Shown here piece by piece: positions 7,304 through 8,431 of a DNA stretch of 8,431 nucleotides. Source of the stretch: a gamma proteobacterium symbiont of Bathyaustriella thionipta (GTDB lineage: Bacteria; Pseudomonadota; Gammaproteobacteria; Chromatiales; Chromatiaceae); the NCBI GenBank assembly GCA_025656895.1, contig JAHXHF010000148.1:1-8431 (forward strand), written 5' to 3'. Every line of letters starts with the position of its first letter. Position 1 is the first letter of the stretch. A program made the position numbers and the translations under genes. The notes beneath the pieces were generated by a model. That model was not told the origin of the DNA. It searched no databases and worked only from the letters and a program-made list of their open reading frames with translations.

Positions 7304-7747
7304 ATGACCGAAGAAACACAACAGCCCGATATGGATCTGGGCAGCGGCATAGCCGCCTTTGAAGGCCGCGAGTTTGCCAGTGCTGCACGCTTGCTGTCGC
7401 CGCTGGCCGAACAGGGCAATACAGACGCCCAATACCGCATGGCGATTATGCTGCAAAATGGCCTGGGCATGGTGGCCAACGAAATGCTGGCTTTCAAATA
7501 CATGCGTGCGGCGGCAGAAGCCGGTATGGGGCTGGCTCAACATGGGCTGGGCTTCATGTATTTTGAAGGGGAGTGTGTCGAGAAAAATCCGGCCAAAGCG
7601 ATCGAATGGTTTCAAAGCGCTGCCGAACAGGGGCTGATTGGTTCCATGACCACCCTCGCCATGATGTATCGTGAAGGTAACGGCGTTGAGCAAAATGAAG
7701 AGCTGGCAAAACACTGGTATCACAAGGCAGGTTTTGATGAAATGTAA
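7304..7747 (+). CDS. Sel1-like repeat protein
   Basis: A 147-residue protein made almost wholly of Sel1-like (TPR-related) helical repeats, which usually act as protein-binding scaffolds. Three clear repeats are seen: about 40-74 (DAQYRMAIMLQNGLG to AAAEAG), 76-110 (LAQHGLGFMYFEGECV to SAAEQG) and 112-143 (MTTLAMMYREGNGV to WYHKAG). A partial repeat covers 15-38 (FEGREFASAARLLSPLAEQG). There is no signal peptide or membrane segment, so it is probably cytoplasmic. The ATG at 7304 is preceded by GGAG at 7291-7294, which overlaps the last codons of the original thioesterase; the stop-to-start gap is 3 bases. This points to an original thioesterase-Sel1 operon with possible translational coupling. 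The palindromic insertion now separates the two. The binding partner is unknown. Confidence 0.92.
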   Translation: MTEETQQPDMDLGSGIAAFEGREFASAARLLSPLAEQGNTDAQYRMAIMLQNGLGMVANEMLAFKYMRAAAEAGMGLAQHGLGFMYFEGECVEKNPAKAIEWFQSAAEQGLIGSMTTLAMMYREGNGVEQNEELAKHWYHKAGFDEM

Positions 7748-7764
7748 AATAATCCGGGTGCGGC

Positions 7765-8211
7765 ATGACGCTATCTGAGCTATCCATATGGGCGCAAAAA
7801 CTGCTTCAGCAACAGTCTGCCAGTGGTAAAACCCTGTTTGCCGGCTTTGCCAATGATCCGCCTCTGCTCATACAAGCCGGCATTGATGACCCGCAACAGC
7901 TGCCCGGCTGGCAAACCCTGCTGCGTTATCTGGTAGTGCGTGACAGCCTGCACAGCTACATCACTTTGATGCCGGTCTGGTCGGATCAGCATCCTGTCAC
8001 GCTGCTGGAAATCGGTTCACAGCAATCAGTCTATCAGGCTATCTGCCATGCAAGCGATGATAAACCGCAGTGGCAGCGCGTAGAAAAACAGCAGTTCATT
8101 TTTGGTGATTTATTTGACCCGGAGCAGCCGCTGCCCGGCATTATGCGCAGAAACCTGGATGAACTGGCCGGCAACCTGTCGCTAACGCTTGATGATGAGC
8201 CTGTTTCTTAG
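7765..8211 (+). CDS. Unrecognised 148-residue protein
   Basis: I do not recognise this family. The product has no signal peptide, no membrane helix and no cysteine motif (one Cys only). It looks like a small soluble mixed alpha/beta protein with an acidic C-terminus (LDDEPVS). Notable stretches are LFAGFANDPPLLIQAG, WQTLLRYLVVRDSLHSYITL and FGDLFDPEQPLPG. The ATG at 7765 lies 17 bases after the Sel1 stop; GGGTGCGG upstream is only a weak ribosome binding site. Its TAG stop overlaps the TTAGGGA that serves the next gene, so it sits inside the rightward cluster and is probably cotranscribed with the Sel1 and AI-2E genes. Codon use and base composition look like the neighbours, so it is likely a real gene. 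Confidence 0.75.
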   Translation: MTLSELSIWAQKLLQQQSASGKTLFAGFANDPPLLIQAGIDDPQQLPGWQTLLRYLVVRDSLHSYITLMPVWSDQHPVTLLEIGSQQSVYQAICHASDDKPQWQRVEKQQFIFGDLFDPEQPLPGIMRRNLDELAGNLSLTLDDEPVS

Positions 8212-8220
8212 GGAAAATCC

Positions 8221-8367
8221 ATGCCGCAACATTCCGCACTAAGCCGTTTTCTGATTGGTTTTGCCGCCTTTATTATCGTTGTGGCCGGTCTTAAATCGGC
8301 ACAGTCACTGGTGGTGCCTTTATTGATGGCCGGCTTTATTGCCACTGAAGTTTCACTGTTTTTTTAA
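8221..8367 (+). pseudogene. AI-2E family transporter (TqsA/PerM-like), N-terminal fragment
   Basis: The frame from ATG 8221 gives only 48 residues. Residues 9-41 (RFLIGFAAFIIVVAGLK, then AQSLVVPLLMAGFIA) closely resemble the first membrane helices of AI-2E family transporters such as E. coli TqsA, which has [20 protein letters not shown] and IIVPFILALFIA. These are multi-pass inner-membrane proteins of about 350 residues implicated in export of autoinducer-2 and other small solutes. After FIA the similarity ends abruptly; TEVSLFF and a stop at 8365-8367 follow. No frame downstream to 8431 looks like the rest of the family, so this is not a simple frameshift. AGGG at 8211-8214 is a good ribosome binding site. 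The most likely cause is an insertion or rearrangement near 8341-8347. Confidence 0.75.
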
Positions 8368-8431
8368 GAATCTTGTTTGGCAAAAACCATTCATAAGCAT
8401 GCTCATGCTACCGATAGAAATAACTTATAAA
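8345..8431. other. Unexplained sequence after the AI-2E break; possible edge of a mobile element
   Basis: Similarity to AI-2E transporters ends just before this stretch. It is more AT-rich than the genes to its left and includes a run of seven T (8359-8365) and a palindrome AGCATG-CT-CATGCT at 8396-8409. One rightward frame from 8345 stays open to the end of the window but matches nothing I know; short starts exist at 8399 and 8405 without a ribosome binding site. It may be the terminal part of an insertion sequence whose body lies outside the window. Assigning it to a mobile element is inference from the abrupt break. Confidence 0.35.

Noticed and set aside
7268..7723. 151-residue minus-strand open frame opposite the Sel1 gene
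   Set aside because: It mirrors the Sel1-repeat coding sequence, which has a clear ribosome binding site and repeat structure on the plus strand.
8221..8367. A genuine 48-residue small membrane protein
   Set aside because: Its sequence is the recognisable start of an AI-2E transporter and ends abruptly mid-family, so truncation is the better reading.
8396..8409. Palindrome AGCATG-CT-CATGCT as an operator or terminator
   Set aside because: The stem is short with a 2-base centre and there is no neighbouring promoter or T run; noted only as part of unexplained end sequence.

Overview
The window looks like a piece of a gammaproteobacterial chromosome. The reasons are a classic Slt-type soluble lytic transglycosylase, a glycolate oxidase iron-sulfur subunit that reads very like enterobacterial GlcF (including the MQTQL start), a TqsA-like AI-2E exporter fragment, sigma70-like TATAAT hexamers and roughly 50% GC. 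The genus cannot be fixed from the sequence. No rRNA, tRNA or CRISPR array was seen.

Layout, left to right. Positions 90-2507 (+) encode an 805-residue protein whose C-terminal part resembles a class III nucleotidyl cyclase and whose first 500 residues are unrecognised. It converges on slt (2542-4578, -). slt is divergent from a YgjP-like zinc metallohydrolase gene (4608-5319, +), which carries a one-base frameshift near 4798-4801. That gene converges, 7 bp apart, on glcF (5327-6532, -), which has no glcD or glcE beside it here. A 107-bp divergent spacer follows, then a left-to-right cluster: a DUF4442/PaaI-like hotdog thioesterase (6640-7300, broken), a Sel1-repeat protein (7304-7747), an unrecognised 148-residue protein (7765-8211) and the first 40 or so residues of an AI-2E family transporter (8221 onward, broken).

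The most notable object is a 160-bp element at 7036-7195, almost wholly an imperfect palindrome, with perfect 18-19 bp terminal arms and a 4-base loop. It sits inside the thioesterase gene. Removing it together with one copy of a GAA duplication (163 bp in all) restores a continuous 165-codon frame whose last 33 codons lie just downstream at 7199-7300. It is therefore a MITE-like insertion caught in place, with the pre-insertion gene fully reconstructible. It currently cuts off the C-terminus and supplies a 36-residue element-encoded tail.

A second break, in the AI-2E transporter near 8341-8347, looks like the edge of another insertion or rearrangement running out of the window. With the frameshift, three of the eight genes seen are damaged, all within 4608-8431. 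The intact genes have separate jobs: peptidoglycan turnover, glycolate oxidation and possible nucleotide signalling or regulation. They do not form one pathway.
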